Source: Leisingera thetidis
GTDB lineage: Bacteria > Pseudomonadota > Alphaproteobacteria > Rhodobacterales > Rhodobacteraceae
Direction: 5' to 3'
DNA: 64,000 nucleotides
Assembly: GCF_025857195.1 (NCBI RefSeq)
Contig: NZ_CP109787.1
Span: 3,785,001 to 3,849,000 of the forward strand
This document shows positions 41,516 through 51,579 of the stretch, piece by piece. Position numbers and translations under genes: made by a program. How positions within the stretch are numbered: position 1 is the first letter of the stretch; the number at the start of each line of letters is the position of its first letter. The notes below the pieces were generated by a model, which saw only the letters and a list, made by a program, of their open reading frames with translations, did not search any database and was not told where the DNA came from.

Positions 41516-42817
41516 TCAATCGTTCAGCGAATCCAGCCGGGCCGTGACGGACAGCCCGTGCGCTTCCAGGCTTTCGCTTTTCGCAAGAACCTCTGCCGCC
41601 GGACCAACTGCCCGCAGCGAATCCGGGGTCATCCGGCTGAGCGTCGTACGCTTGAGGAAATCCATCACCGAAAGGCCGGAGGAAAACCGCGCTGAGCGGG
41701 CCGTCGGCAGCACGTGGTTCGGTCCGCCGACATAATCACCGATCGCTTCCGGCGTGTACTGGCCCAGGAAGATGGCACCTGCGTGCACCGTCTTTTCGCA
41801 CAATCCCGCCGGATCCGCGACGCAGAGTTCCAGGTGCTCCGGCGCAATGCGGTTGGATAGCGCTGCGGCTTCCTCCAGGTCCCGCACGGTGATCACCGCC
41901 CCGAAATCCCGCCAGGACGCGGCGGCAATGGCGCGGCGTTCCAGTGTTTCCAGCCGCTTGTCCACTGCCTCTGCCACCGCCCGGCCAAAGCCTTCATCAT
42001 CGGTGATCAGGATCGACTGGGCGCTTTCGTCGTGCTCGGCCTGGCTCATCAGATCGAGCGCGATCCAATCCGGGTTGTTGTCCCTGTCCGCAATCACCAG
42101 GATTTCCGAAGGCCCCGCGATCATGTCGATGCCGACCTTGCCAAAGACCCGCCGCTTGGCAGCCGCCACAAAGGCATTGCCGGGACCGGTGATCTTGTCC
42201 ACCGGAGCGATGGTTTCCGTGCCATAGGCCAGCGCCGCCACGGCCTGGGCGCCTCCAACGCGGTAGATCTCATCAACTCCTGCGAGCCTTGCCGCCAGCA
42301 GCACCAGCGGATTGATCCGGCCATCCGGCGCCGGCACGGTGACCGCCAGCCGCAGCACACCCGCGACCTTGGCAGGGATGGCGTTCATCAGCACCGAGGA
42401 AGGATAGGACGCAAGCCCGCCCGGCACGTAAAGCCCCGCCGCCGAAACCGCCGACCAGCGCCAGCCCAATGTTGCGCCGGTCTCGTCCGTCCACTGCGCA
42501 TCTTCCGGCATCTGGCGTGCGTGGTAGGCGCGGATGCGTTCTGCCGCCAGCTCCAACGCCTCGCGCTCTTCCGCGGAGACCTCAGCGATGGCGGCATCCA
42601 CCTCCGCATCCGAGAAACGCAGCTGCGCGGCTTCCAACTGCAACCGGTCGAATTTCGCCGTCAGCTCCACCAGCGCAGCATCGCCACGGGCGCGGACATC
42701 GGCGATGATCCCGGCAACGATGGCATCCACATCCGGGCTGTCCTCGCGCTTGGCCCCCAAGAGCGCGGTGAAGGACTGTTCGAAACCGGTGTCACGGGTG
42801 TTCAGAAACTGCGGCAT
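41516..42817 (-). CDS. hisD: Histidinol dehydrogenase
   Basis: A 433-residue protein from ATG 42817 (AAAGGAG upstream). Diagnostic segments: MPEDAQWTDETGATLGWRWS, GLYVPGGLASYPSSVLMNAI, KITGPGNAFVAAAKRRVFGK, MIAGPSEILVIAD, MSQAEHDESAQSILIT (metal Gln/His) and YVGGPNHVLPTARSARF. It catalyses the last two oxidation steps of histidine synthesis, L-histidinol to L-histidine, with NAD and zinc. In alphaproteobacteria it commonly lies between DUF2948 and UPF0262 genes, as here. Confidence 0.97.
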   Translation of the reverse strand: MPQFLNTRDTGFEQSFTALLGAKREDSPDVDAIVAGIIADVRARGDAALVELTAKFDRLQLEAAQLRFSDAEVDAAIAEVSAEEREALELAAERIRAYHARQMPEDAQWTDETGATLGWRWSAVSAAGLYVPGGLASYPSSVLMNAIPAKVAGVLRLAVTVPAPDGRINPLVLLAARLAGVDEIYRVGGAQAVAALAYGTETIAPVDKITGPGNAFVAAAKRRVFGKVGIDMIAGPSEILVIADRDNNPDWIALDLMSQAEHDESAQSILITDDEGFGRAVAEAVDKRLETLERRAIAAASWRDFGAVITVRDLEEAAALSNRIAPEHLELCVADPAGLCEKTVHAGAIFLGQYTPEAIGDYVGGPNHVLPTARSARFSSGLSVMDFLKRTTLSRMTPDSLRAVGPAAEVLAKSESLEAHGLSVTARLDSLND

Positions 42818-42974
42818 CTGTGTCTCCTTTGCGCCCCGCATAGCGGCAAGACCGGGGAGCCTCAAGATTTATGGTGCGGGGCGGTGCAAATGGACGCAAC
42901 AGAAGGGTGCCTCCCCTCTTGGCTTCACGGTCAGCTTGCCCCGGAGTATTTCAGCCGGAAAGATGCCGCTGTCT

Positions 42975-43487
42975 TCAGGTCAGGGATTTGCGCATCGGCG
43001 TGCAAGGCGTCCCGCGGCCCTCCGCTGAACCGCCCAGCTGCTGCCAGCCATGCTTCAGAAAAAAACTCCGCGCAGTGCGGTTGGCGTTCAGCCGCCCTTC
43101 GCTGCGGCCTGCGCCATGAAGCTCCGTCTCGAGGTGTGACAGCATCCCAGACCCTGCGCCCTGCCCTGCAGCGCTGGGTAAAACATAAAGCAGGGCTATT
43201 GTGCCACCCGGTTCCAGGCCGCCCACAGCCTCGGCTTCGCCATTCCGTTCAGCCAGCCAATAGCACCCGCAACCACCGAACCAAGCCCGGATTTGGCCCG
43301 GTGACTTATCCGCAGTCCAGACGGCAATCCGTTCTGGGTCGTCCTGGTGGTCGGCCTCGCACAAATCCCGGAAAGAGGCGGTAAGCACCCGGCTCATGGC
43401 AAAGACATCAAAAAGAGTGGCAGGGCGGATCTGGAATGGCACTGGCGGGCGGGCAAAGGCCTGGGAAATGCCGCGCTTGTTCTGCAC
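42975..43487 (-). CDS. GNAT-family N-acetyltransferase
   Basis: A 170-residue protein. FQIRPATLFDVFAMSRVLTA opens the GNAT fold, GTIALLYVLPSAAGQGAGSG is the acyl-CoA loop, and NANRTARSFFLKHGWQQLG the C-terminal helix/strand. It begins 3 bp after the DUF2948 stop and so probably belongs to the murA unit. Substrate unknown. Confidence 0.85.
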   Translation of the reverse strand: MQNKRGISQAFARPPVPFQIRPATLFDVFAMSRVLTASFRDLCEADHQDDPERIAVWTADKSPGQIRAWFGGCGCYWLAERNGEAEAVGGLEPGGTIALLYVLPSAAGQGAGSGMLSHLETELHGAGRSEGRLNANRTARSFFLKHGWQQLGGSAEGRGTPCTPMRKSLT

Positions 43488-43490
43488 AGT

Positions 43491-43970
43491 TCAAGTACCG
43501 TGCTCCGGGGCCTGGCCCGATGGGGCCCGGTAAGGCCGGGTCACATCGCGCAAAGAGACCTCCAGCGCCTCGACGGACAGGCGGATCGCGCCATCGCCTG
43601 CCAAGGTGAGCAGCACATGGCCGGCGGCTTCCTCCCCGGGTTCGAAGCTGATCGAAAGAAGCGACAGAATAAGGTCCCGGTCCTTGCGGTCGACTCCTTG
43701 CGAGGCAACCCCCAGAACATTGTCCACAACCAGGAGCGACTGCACCCGCTCGTAAGCCCGGCCGCGGCGTTCGGCAGCGTCACGGTCCTCCCAGCGGAAG
43801 CGGTTCACCAGCAACGCAAAGCGGCGCTGGGACGCGCGCCAGGTCATTTCAGTAGCCGGAAACACCGCGTCCTGCAGCAGCGAAGACAGCACCTTGAGGT
43901 CTTCTTCCTCCAGCGCACCCAGGTTCAACGGGCCTTCGCGGCCGTCTTCAAAGCTTGCATCCGTCATCAC
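43491..43970 (-). CDS. DUF2948 family protein
   Basis: A 159-residue conserved alphaproteobacterial protein ([47 protein letters not shown]). Function unknown. Its start overlaps the murA stop by 4 bp and it lies in the standard murA - DUF2948 - hisD order. No signal peptide; presumably cytoplasmic. Confidence 0.9.
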   Translation of the reverse strand: MMTDASFEDGREGPLNLGALEEEDLKVLSSLLQDAVFPATEMTWRASQRRFALLVNRFRWEDRDAAERRGRAYERVQSLLVVDNVLGVASQGVDRKDRDLILSLLSISFEPGEEAAGHVLLTLAGDGAIRLSVEALEVSLRDVTRPYRAPSGQAPEHGT

Positions 43971-45235
43971 TGTTCCCTGATCCGCTCGATTTTGGCGCCG
44001 ACGCCGGACAGTTTGCGCACCACCTGCTCATAGCCGCGGTCCAGGTGATAGACCCGGCTCACCCTGGTTTCGCCTTCCGCCGCCAGACCGGCCAGGATCA
44101 GCGAGACCGACGCGCGCAGGTCCGTGGCCATCACCGGGGCGCCTTTCAGCGTCTCTACGCCGGTCACCGTGGCATGGCCGCCATGCACCTCGATCTGCGC
44201 GCCCATCCGCACCAGTTCCGGCGCGTGCATGAAACGGTTCTCAAATATCTTCTCTTCCAGCACGGAGGTTCCTTCAGCGGTGCACATCAGTGCCATCATC
44301 TGCGCCTGCAGATCGGTCGGGAAGCCCGGGAACGGCTCGGTCACCACGTCCACCGCCCGGACGCGGCCGTTCTTGCGGCTGACCTGCAGGCCCTTTTCGG
44401 TCTCCGTCACCTGAATCCCCGCGGCATCCAGCTTCTCGCAGAAGGAGCCGATCAGGCCGATGCGGCCGCCCAGAAGCTCCACCTCACCGCCGCAGATTGC
44501 CGGCGCCAGCATATATGTGCCAAGCTCGATCCGGTCGGTCACCACCTGATGGGTGGCGCCATGCAGGCGGTCGACACCTTGGATGGTGATGTCCGGACTG
44601 CCGTCGCCCTCGATCTGGGCACCCATCTTGCGCAGGCAGTCGGCCAGGTCGACGATCTCCGGCTCGCGCGCAGCGTTTTTGATAACCGTGGTGCCTTTGG
44701 CGAGCGTCGCCGCCATCAGGATGTTCTCGGTGGCCCCGACCGAGGCGAAGCTCAGCTCGATCACCGCCCCCCTCAGGCCTCTGGGGGCCTTGGCGTGCAG
44801 ATAGCCATCTTTCAGTTCGATCTCCGCGCCCAGCGCCTCAAGCCCGTGGATGTGCAAATCCATCGGCCGCGCGCCGATTGCACAGCCGCCCGGCAGCGAC
44901 ACTACCGCCTGGCCCAGCCGCGCCAGCATCGGGCCCAGCACCAGGTTGGAAGCGCGCATCTTGCGCACGATGTCATAGTCGGCGACGTGGCTGGTGAGGT
45001 CATGGCTCGACATTGCCAGCACCTGGCCGTCCTGCAGGCTGGAGACCTCCGCCCCCAATGACTGCAGCAGCAGCGTCATGGTCTTGATGTCGCTCAGCCG
45101 CGGCGCATTTGTCAGTGTCAGCGGCTCTTCGCTCAGCAGCGTGGCCGGCATCAGGGTGAGGCAGGCGTTTTTGGCCCCTGCGATCGGAATCTGCCCGCTC
45201 AGCGGGCCGTTGCCAGTTACCAGAATTGAATCCAT
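43967..45235 (-). CDS. murA: UDP-N-acetylglucosamine 1-carboxyvinyltransferase
   Basis: A 422-residue protein, normal MurA length. It starts [20 protein letters not shown] (with the conserved KNA in AGAKNACLT), and the active-site Cys lies in [17 protein letters not shown] (E. coli Cys115 equivalent), so it should be fosfomycin-sensitive. It transfers enolpyruvate from PEP to UDP-GlcNAc, the first committed step of peptidoglycan synthesis. The downstream gene overlaps by 4 bp. Confidence 0.97.
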   Translation of the reverse strand: MDSILVTGNGPLSGQIPIAGAKNACLTLMPATLLSEEPLTLTNAPRLSDIKTMTLLLQSLGAEVSSLQDGQVLAMSSHDLTSHVADYDIVRKMRASNLVLGPMLARLGQAVVSLPGGCAIGARPMDLHIHGLEALGAEIELKDGYLHAKAPRGLRGAVIELSFASVGATENILMAATLAKGTTVIKNAAREPEIVDLADCLRKMGAQIEGDGSPDITIQGVDRLHGATHQVVTDRIELGTYMLAPAICGGEVELLGGRIGLIGSFCEKLDAAGIQVTETEKGLQVSRKNGRVRAVDVVTEPFPGFPTDLQAQMMALMCTAEGTSVLEEKIFENRFMHAPELVRMGAQIEVHGGHATVTGVETLKGAPVMATDLRASVSLILAGLAAEGETRVSRVYHLDRGYEQVVRKLSGVGAKIERIREQ

Positions 45236-45241
45236 CTGCCC

Positions 45242-45397
45242 TTACTCTCCGTCCTTGCCCGTATCCTGGTCCTGTTTTTCCGCCCGCGCTTTGGCCTGAG
45301 CCTTGCGCCGGGCCATGTTTGCCTTGAGCGCCGCCTTCAGCCGGTCTTCGCGGGAAGCCGCAGATCCGTCGTTTTTCGGTGTTTTCTTCTCTGCCAT
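45242..45397 (-). CDS. Small basic protein upstream of murA
   Basis: A 51-residue Lys/Ala/Arg-rich protein (AEKKTPKNDGSAASREDRLK AALKANMARRKAQAKARAEK). ATG 45397 is the only reasonable start. The stop lies 6 bp before murA, so they are cotranscribed. Similar small proteins are usual in front of murA in roseobacters. Function unknown; possibly nucleic-acid binding. Confidence 0.7.
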   Translation of the reverse strand: MAEKKTPKNDGSAASREDRLKAALKANMARRKAQAKARAEKQDQDTGKDGE

Positions 45398-45482
45398 AAG
45401 ACTTCTGTAACTTAGTGCGAAAAAACCGTCCAGAATGCACTTGCGCCCCTCCGCGTTTATGCCTAAAAGCCCCCTCACCGGC

Positions 45483-45557
<75 letters not shown>

Positions 45558-46027
45558 TCTCCAGAGAAACAAGTGTTTACAAGGCCTTACAACGCCAGCC
45601 TGCATTTCTGCTGCAGCCCGGCATGATTGGCTGCACTTGCCTGCCAGCGGAAACCCCCGAAGGATGGGGCATTTTCCCGGGCAAGGGATGGCCGGCAGCC
45701 TGCGAGGCTATTCCGTCCAGAACCAGTCCCTCACAGCAGCAAGAGCATTCGCACCGCAGATTCGCGCCCTCCGCACACTCGGCAGCGGGAATCAGCGGTG
45801 CAGCAGCGATTCGCGGCGTCGCCGCAGGTCTGCAGATAAAAATGAATGGGTTTTTTGCGCCCGCCGCCGCGCCAAATGACGCAAATCGGGAGCTCTGGAG
45901 CCGTTTTTTAACGCCCCGGAAATGAATCCCCCCGAGTGTTTTTCCATCCGGCACCACCCAGCTGGCATCGCCGGCGGCCGTTCACAGGCTGCCGGCAGAC
46001 TGAATTGTTGATGGGAACTACGCTGCT
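45558..46027. other. Gene-free region between tRNA-Thr and chemoreceptor
   Basis: About 470 bp with only short, unsupported frames. I see no attachment-site duplication of the tRNA end. The promoter for the chemoreceptor gene should lie in the last ~150 bp. Confidence 0.5.
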
Positions 46028-48367
46028 ATGACTCGATTGATGAAATTCTGGGGCAATATGCGATTGGGGCGCAAGCTGCCCCTTTCTATTGCTGCGCCGA
46101 CAATTCTTCTGACACTCGCCTCGGGCTTCTTCTTCGCCTGGGAAGCCGGGCAGGCGCTGAAGGTCAACCGCGAAGCCGCTTATGCAACGCTGCTGGAAGA
46201 GCGCAAGGAAGCGCTGGAAAGCTGGGTGGCAAACCTGCGCTCGCAGACCCGCACCCTGGTCGCCAGCAAGGCCGTCGAAACGGCGCTGCGTGACTTTTCC
46301 AACGGATTTTACTCTCTGGGCGACGATCCCGGCGGATATCTGCGCGCCGCGTACACAGACGGCAACCCCAATCCTGCAGGAGAACGCTACAAACTGCTGG
46401 ATGCCAAGGACAAGTCCGCCTGGTCGATCCGCCACAAGATGAACCACACCGGCTTTGTCACCTTCCTGGAGGAACAGGGGTTCCTGGACGCCTATCTTTT
46501 GGATGTGCAGGGCAACATGGTCTACTCGGTGCAGAAGAGTGACGATTTTGCACTGAACTACCTGGACGGGCCGCTCAAGGACAGCGGGTTGGGGAGAGCC
46601 TTCCGGGCGGCGCTGGAGCTGGAGGAAGGCAGCGTCTTCCTGTCGGAAATGGCCGCCTATGAGGCCGACGGCGGCGCAGCGGCGATGTTCATTGCCTCGC
46701 CGGTCTTCAAGAAAGGTGCGATCATGGGCGCGCTGGTGCTGCGTGCGCCGGTCAGGGATATTGCCGGGATCTTGTCGCGCTCCGCTTTGCTTGGCGAAAC
46801 CGGCCAGGCCTATCTGGTGCGCGGTGACGGCATCGCCCTCACGGCGTCAGACCGCGCGGGCGGCCATCGGATCCTGTCGCAGCTGCCGGAGCTGCAGCAG
46901 ATTGCTGCTGCCATCAGCGGCGGCGAAGCCAGCTTCTCGGGCACACCGGGCCTGTCCGGACAGCCGGTTGAGGCGATGGCGGCCGGCATAGGGCTTGAGG
47001 ACCGGACCTGGGGGATAGTTCTGGAGGTGGACAGCGCGGAAGCCCTGGCCGCGCAGAAAAGCCTGTCCAACGCCGCCATGCTGCAGGCCGTTGGCGTCGC
47101 GCTTGCCGTGGCGCTGCTGTCCTGGATCGCCGCCCGCGGCATTGCCCGCAAGGTGTCGGCGCTGTCCGACAGTGTCGAACATATCGCGGCCAAGGACTAT
47201 GGCCACCCGGTTGCGGGCCATGGCACCGGTGACGAGTTCGGCAATATCGCCGGCATCCTCGAAGGCTTCAAAACCGATCTGCAAAATGCCCGGACCGCCG
47301 AGCAGGAACGGGCTGAGGCGCAGCGCCAGCAGGATCATGTGGTGAACGAACTGCGCGCCGGCCTGAAGCATCTGGCGAACGGTGATTTCTCGAGCACGAT
47401 TGAAGCGCCCTTCCCCGAAGCCTACAAAGGCTTGCGGCTCGATTTCAATCAGACGGTCAACACGCTGAACGCAACCGTGCGCGAGGTGGTCGAAGCCACA
47501 ACCGGTATCCGCAATGGCACTTCGGAGATCAGTCAGGCTTCGGATGATCTGTCGCAGCGCACGGAAAGCCAAGCCGCGACGCTGGAAGAGACAGCAGCAG
47601 CGCTGGATCAGATGACCGCCAGCGTCAAGGCCGCCGCCGACGGCGCACGCCGGGTTGAAAACGCCATGAACGAAGCCCGGGACGAGGCCGAGGCCAGCGG
47701 CGAGGTGGTACAGAATGCAGTTGCCGCGATGAACGGGATTGAGGAATCGGCCAGCCACATCTCGCAGATCATCGGGGTGATCGACGACATTGCCTTCCAG
47801 ACCAACCTTCTGGCGCTGAATGCGGGCGTTGAGGCCGCGCGGGCGGGCGATGCCGGCCGCGGCTTTGCAGTTGTCGCCTCGGAAGTGCGGGCGCTGGCGC
47901 AGCGCTCTTCGGATGCGGCGATGGAGATCAAGGCGCTGATCTCCAACTCCGGCGAACAGGTCGAGAAAGGCGTGGTCCTGGTCGGCAAGGCCGGCGAGGC
48001 GCTGAACAGCATTGTCTCCCAGGTCACCCATATCTCGGGACTTGTCTCGGGCATCGCCGAAGGGGCAGCCGAACAATCCACCGGCATTGGCGAGATTAAT
48101 ACCGGGGTGATGCAATTGGATCAGGTGACCCAGCAGAACGCTGCGATGGTGGAACAGATGACCGCAGCGGGCCAGTTGCTGAACGGCGACGCCTCCAAAC
48201 TGGCCGGGCTGGTGGCGCGGTTCGATGTCGGGCTGGAGATGGCTCCGCCCCAACAGCCCGACCTGCAGGCCCTGCACGGCGGCAACTGGGATGACGTGCC
48301 CGCGGAACCTGTGGCCCTTCCCGCCGCAGGCAGCTCGGCGGCCTTGGTTAAATGGCAGGATTTCTGA
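46028..48367 (+). CDS. Methyl-accepting chemotaxis protein
   Basis: A 779-residue receptor. TM1 (residues ~20-40, SIAAPTILLTLASGFFFAWE) and TM2 (~350-370, AVGVALAVALLSWIAARGIA) frame a ~310-residue periplasmic sensor of Cache-like layout (AWSIRHKMNHTGFVTFLEEQ, GFLDAYLLDVQGNMVYSVQK). Two HAMP segments follow, then the signalling domain with the hairpin tip IDDIAFQTNLLALNAGVEAA RAGDAGRGFAVVASEVRALA. No CheB/CheR pentapeptide is present at the C-terminus. It should act in chemotaxis through CheA/CheW encoded elsewhere. Ligand unknown. Confidence 0.95.
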   Translation: MTRLMKFWGNMRLGRKLPLSIAAPTILLTLASGFFFAWEAGQALKVNREAAYATLLEERKEALESWVANLRSQTRTLVASKAVETALRDFSNGFYSLGDDPGGYLRAAYTDGNPNPAGERYKLLDAKDKSAWSIRHKMNHTGFVTFLEEQGFLDAYLLDVQGNMVYSVQKSDDFALNYLDGPLKDSGLGRAFRAALELEEGSVFLSEMAAYEADGGAAAMFIASPVFKKGAIMGALVLRAPVRDIAGILSRSALLGETGQAYLVRGDGIALTASDRAGGHRILSQLPELQQIAAAISGGEASFSGTPGLSGQPVEAMAAGIGLEDRTWGIVLEVDSAEALAAQKSLSNAAMLQAVGVALAVALLSWIAARGIARKVSALSDSVEHIAAKDYGHPVAGHGTGDEFGNIAGILEGFKTDLQNARTAEQERAEAQRQQDHVVNELRAGLKHLANGDFSSTIEAPFPEAYKGLRLDFNQTVNTLNATVREVVEATTGIRNGTSEISQASDDLSQRTESQAATLEETAAALDQMTASVKAAADGARRVENAMNEARDEAEASGEVVQNAVAAMNGIEESASHISQIIGVIDDIAFQTNLLALNAGVEAARAGDAGRGFAVVASEVRALAQRSSDAAMEIKALISNSGEQVEKGVVLVGKAGEALNSIVSQVTHISGLVSGIAEGAAEQSTGIGEINTGVMQLDQVTQQNAAMVEQMTAAGQLLNGDASKLAGLVARFDVGLEMAPPQQPDLQALHGGNWDDVPAEPVALPAAGSSAALVKWQDF

Positions 48368-48572
48368 TCCCCCAATGAGGTCTGGATGACTTTCTCAACG
48401 CTCTCATCCCTCTGCCGCGGTCACGACCAGTTGCCGACTGCTTCCGCCACGGCTGACGTTGCGAAAACCTGTTTTTCAGACTTTAAGGAGTATTTAGTGC
48501 AGAACAGAACAACTGGCAGGCATACTGCTCGCCGCTGCCAGTGATGGTTCGTGCTCATGCAAAGGTGGCTAA

Positions 48573-51524
48573 ATGGCCCTGAAAAAAATTCCAGTCGGCT
48601 GGCTGCGTTTTCTGAGCAACCGAACTTACCTTCCCGCCCTGCTCGCCTTCGCTGTTGTGTGCGCCGCAGGCTATTTTGCCGAACGGCAGAACACCACGAT
48701 CCACCATCAGTCCGAGCGCGCCAGGGTTCAGCAGCAGGCCGGGCTGATAAAATCCCGCCTGGAGGGGCAGCTGAACGGCGACTACCAGCGGCTGCGGGGG
48801 CTGGCAGCCATGCTGGCTACCGAGCCGGACATGCCGCAGACACGGTTCAGCCGGCTCGCGGCTCAGGTGCTGGAAGGGGAAACCGCGATACAGCATATCG
48901 CTGCGGCCCCCGGACTGGTGGTTTCACTGATCTACCCGCTGAAAGGCAACGAACCCGCGGTCGGACTGGATTACAACAAGAATGCTGCGCAGCGTGAGGC
49001 GGCGCACAGGGTGCGCGACAGCGGAGAAATGGTGCTGGCCGGCCCGGTAGACCTAGTGCAGGGCGGTTCCGGTTTCATCTACCGGTTGCCGATTTACACA
49101 GGTTCCGGTTCCGAGCGGCAGTTCTGGGGGATCCTGTCCGCCGTTGTCCCGACAGAGACCCTTTATGCAGCCACTGGCTTGCACGGCAGCAGCCTTGAGT
49201 TGGGGCTGACCGGTCAGGATGGAACCGGCGCTGAAGGCCGGCAGTTCTTTGGCACCCCGGACACCCTTGCCGGCACGCCTGTCCTGCTGAATGTGAATTT
49301 GCCCGTCGGCTTCTGGCAGCTGGCCGCCCGCCCGCCGGGCGGTTGGCAGAGCCGCCCAGAAAACCTGTGGAAACTGAGGCTGGCCTTGCTGGCGGCTGGC
49401 ATGCTGATTGTGTTCCCGACATTTCTGGCCGGCAGGCTGTCTGCAGCGCGGCAGACCGTAATCGGCAAACTGCGGCGCCGGGAGACGGAACTTGAAGCTG
49501 TTTCACGGCGATTGGAAATTGCGGTTAAAACGTCCAGGGTCGGCATCTGGGAATGCGATGCCGGAAATCAGCGGGTGAGCTGGGACAGCCGGATGCATGA
49601 GCTTTACGGCATCCCGATTGAACACGGTCCGCTGGCAGGGCAGGACTGGGCCGCCATGCTGCATCCTGAGGATCGGGGCCGGGTTGCCGATGCTCTGCAA
49701 GCCGCAGAGCAGCGAAAGACGCATTTCGCCTCGGATTTCCGGATCGTTCTGGCGGATGGCACAGTCAAGCACATCAGGGCGCTGGCCAGCCCGTTTACCG
49801 ATGCGCAGCAACGCGACTGGATGATCGGCGTCAACTGGAATGTGTCAGAGGACGTCCATTTGCGCGAAGAACTGATCCGGGCCAACAGGACACTTTCCGA
49901 ACGGAACACGGAACTGAAGGAAGGCAAGCGGGCGCTGGAACAAGCCCATGCCGAGCTGCAAAAGCAGCAGGCCGAGCTCCATCGTCTGTCGCTGGTAGCC
50001 AAACACGCCTCCGACAGCATCATTCTGACAGACGCGGACCGGCGAATCCTCTGGGTCAACGATGCCTTCACCCGCACAACGGGATATACCGCCAGCGAAG
50101 CCATCGGCCAGACCCCGTCGGATTTGCTGGACGGCCCCAACACTGATCTGGACGTGATCAGGGAGATGAACCGGCACAAGGATCTCGGCATCCGCTATCA
50201 CAACGAGGTGCTCAATTGCACCAAGTCGGGAGAAGAGGTCTGGTTTGACACCAATATTGTGCCTGTGACTGGTGCAGACGGCAAGGTGGACCTGATCATC
50301 GGCATCGAGCGCGACATCACCCATAGCAAACTGCGCGAGCGCGAACTCGCCGAGGCCAAGCTGGCCGCCGAACAGGCCGACCGGGCCAAATCGGAATTTC
50401 TGGCCAATATGAGCCATGAAATCCGCACGCCGATGAATGGCATCATCGGCATGGCTGACCTGCTGGCCGAGGCTGAACTGGCTGCGGATGAGCTGCAGAA
50501 CGTGGAGACCATCCGCAGCTCGGCCCAAGCGCTTCTGAAAATCATCAATGACATTCTCGACCTGTCGCGGCTGGAAGCAGGAAAGTTTTCCATCGCCAAA
50601 GAGGAATTCAATCTGCGCGACTGCATCAGCAGCGCCGCGGATCTGTTCCACCCGAAAGCACTGGAAAAGGGGCTGGCACTGCAGGTGAGCTACGCAGAAG
50701 GCCTGCCCGAACAGCTGTATGGCGACGACGGGCGCTTGCGCCAGATTCTGGTCAATCTGATCGGCAATGCGGTGAAATTCACGCCGGAAGGCAAGGTCGC
50801 CGTGCGCGTCTCGCACACCGCAGAGGACCCCTTCCGGCTTGTGGTCGAAGTTGAAGACAGCGGAATTGGGATTTCCGCATCCCAGGCCCGCCATGTTTTC
50901 GACCGCTTTACGCAGGCGGATGCTGCAACCACAAAAGCGTTTGGCGGCACCGGGCTGGGGCTGACGATTTCCAGCATGCTGGCCAAGCGGATGGGCGGCA
51001 GCATTTCGGTTGAGTCAGAGCTGAGTCAGGGTTCCTGCTTCCGGCTGGAAGTGCAGATGGCGCCAGCCAGGCAGGCGCAAGGCCGGGCTACCGCCCTCGC
51101 CCTGGAGGCTGCTCCGCAACTGGCGCCATGCCGGATACTGCTGGCTGAGGACAATCAGACCAACAGGCTGCTGATCCGCAAATACCTGCGCGGCCAGCCG
51201 GTTGAGCTGGCCGAAGCTGGCAACGGCCGGGTTGCGGTGGAGATGTGCCATGAGCTGCAGCCGGATATCATCCTGATGGACATGTCGATGCCGGAACTGG
51301 ATGGCATCGCGGCGACACGGGAAATCCGCAATCTTCCCGTTCCCCAACCCGTCATCGTGGCCTTGACCGCCAACGCCTTTTCAAGCGACAGGCATGCCTG
51401 CCTGAACGCGGGCATGGATCACTTTCTGGCCAAGCCGGTGAAAAAGGCGGTGCTGCTGCACACTTTGGCAACTGTCCTGGAAGAGACGGCCGCAGCGCAG
51501 CAGCAGCCCCGCGCCAGAGCTTGA
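48573..51524 (+). CDS. Hybrid sensor histidine kinase with CHASE, PAS, HisKA, HATPase and receiver domains
   Basis: A 983-residue membrane kinase. TM1 at ~18-36 and TM2 at ~272-290 enclose a CHASE-type periplasmic sensor (LIYPLKGNEPAVGLDYNKNA, GSGFIYRLPIYTG). Then come two PAS domains (~310-430, ~465-590), the HisKA helix with phospho-acceptor His615 in SHEIRTPMNG, the ATPase boxes (LVNLIGNAVKF; DSGIGIS; GGTGLGL) and a receiver domain with Asp903 in LMDMSMPELDG and the conserved Lys in AKPVKKAV. No Hpt domain or partner regulator is encoded next door, so the phosphorelay must use distant partners. Confidence 0.95.
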   Translation: MALKKIPVGWLRFLSNRTYLPALLAFAVVCAAGYFAERQNTTIHHQSERARVQQQAGLIKSRLEGQLNGDYQRLRGLAAMLATEPDMPQTRFSRLAAQVLEGETAIQHIAAAPGLVVSLIYPLKGNEPAVGLDYNKNAAQREAAHRVRDSGEMVLAGPVDLVQGGSGFIYRLPIYTGSGSERQFWGILSAVVPTETLYAATGLHGSSLELGLTGQDGTGAEGRQFFGTPDTLAGTPVLLNVNLPVGFWQLAARPPGGWQSRPENLWKLRLALLAAGMLIVFPTFLAGRLSAARQTVIGKLRRRETELEAVSRRLEIAVKTSRVGIWECDAGNQRVSWDSRMHELYGIPIEHGPLAGQDWAAMLHPEDRGRVADALQAAEQRKTHFASDFRIVLADGTVKHIRALASPFTDAQQRDWMIGVNWNVSEDVHLREELIRANRTLSERNTELKEGKRALEQAHAELQKQQAELHRLSLVAKHASDSIILTDADRRILWVNDAFTRTTGYTASEAIGQTPSDLLDGPNTDLDVIREMNRHKDLGIRYHNEVLNCTKSGEEVWFDTNIVPVTGADGKVDLIIGIERDITHSKLRERELAEAKLAAEQADRAKSEFLANMSHEIRTPMNGIIGMADLLAEAELAADELQNVETIRSSAQALLKIINDILDLSRLEAGKFSIAKEEFNLRDCISSAADLFHPKALEKGLALQVSYAEGLPEQLYGDDGRLRQILVNLIGNAVKFTPEGKVAVRVSHTAEDPFRLVVEVEDSGIGISASQARHVFDRFTQADAATTKAFGGTGLGLTISSMLAKRMGGSISVESELSQGSCFRLEVQMAPARQAQGRATALALEAAPQLAPCRILLAEDNQTNRLLIRKYLRGQPVELAEAGNGRVAVEMCHELQPDIILMDMSMPELDGIAATREIRNLPVPQPVIVALTANAFSSDRHACLNAGMDHFLAKPVKKAVLLHTLATVLEETAAAQQQPRARA

Positions 51525-51579
51525 GCCCCCTGGCCAAATCAGACCGTTCCGGCGGCCGGCGGGAACGCTGGCAGCCTGA

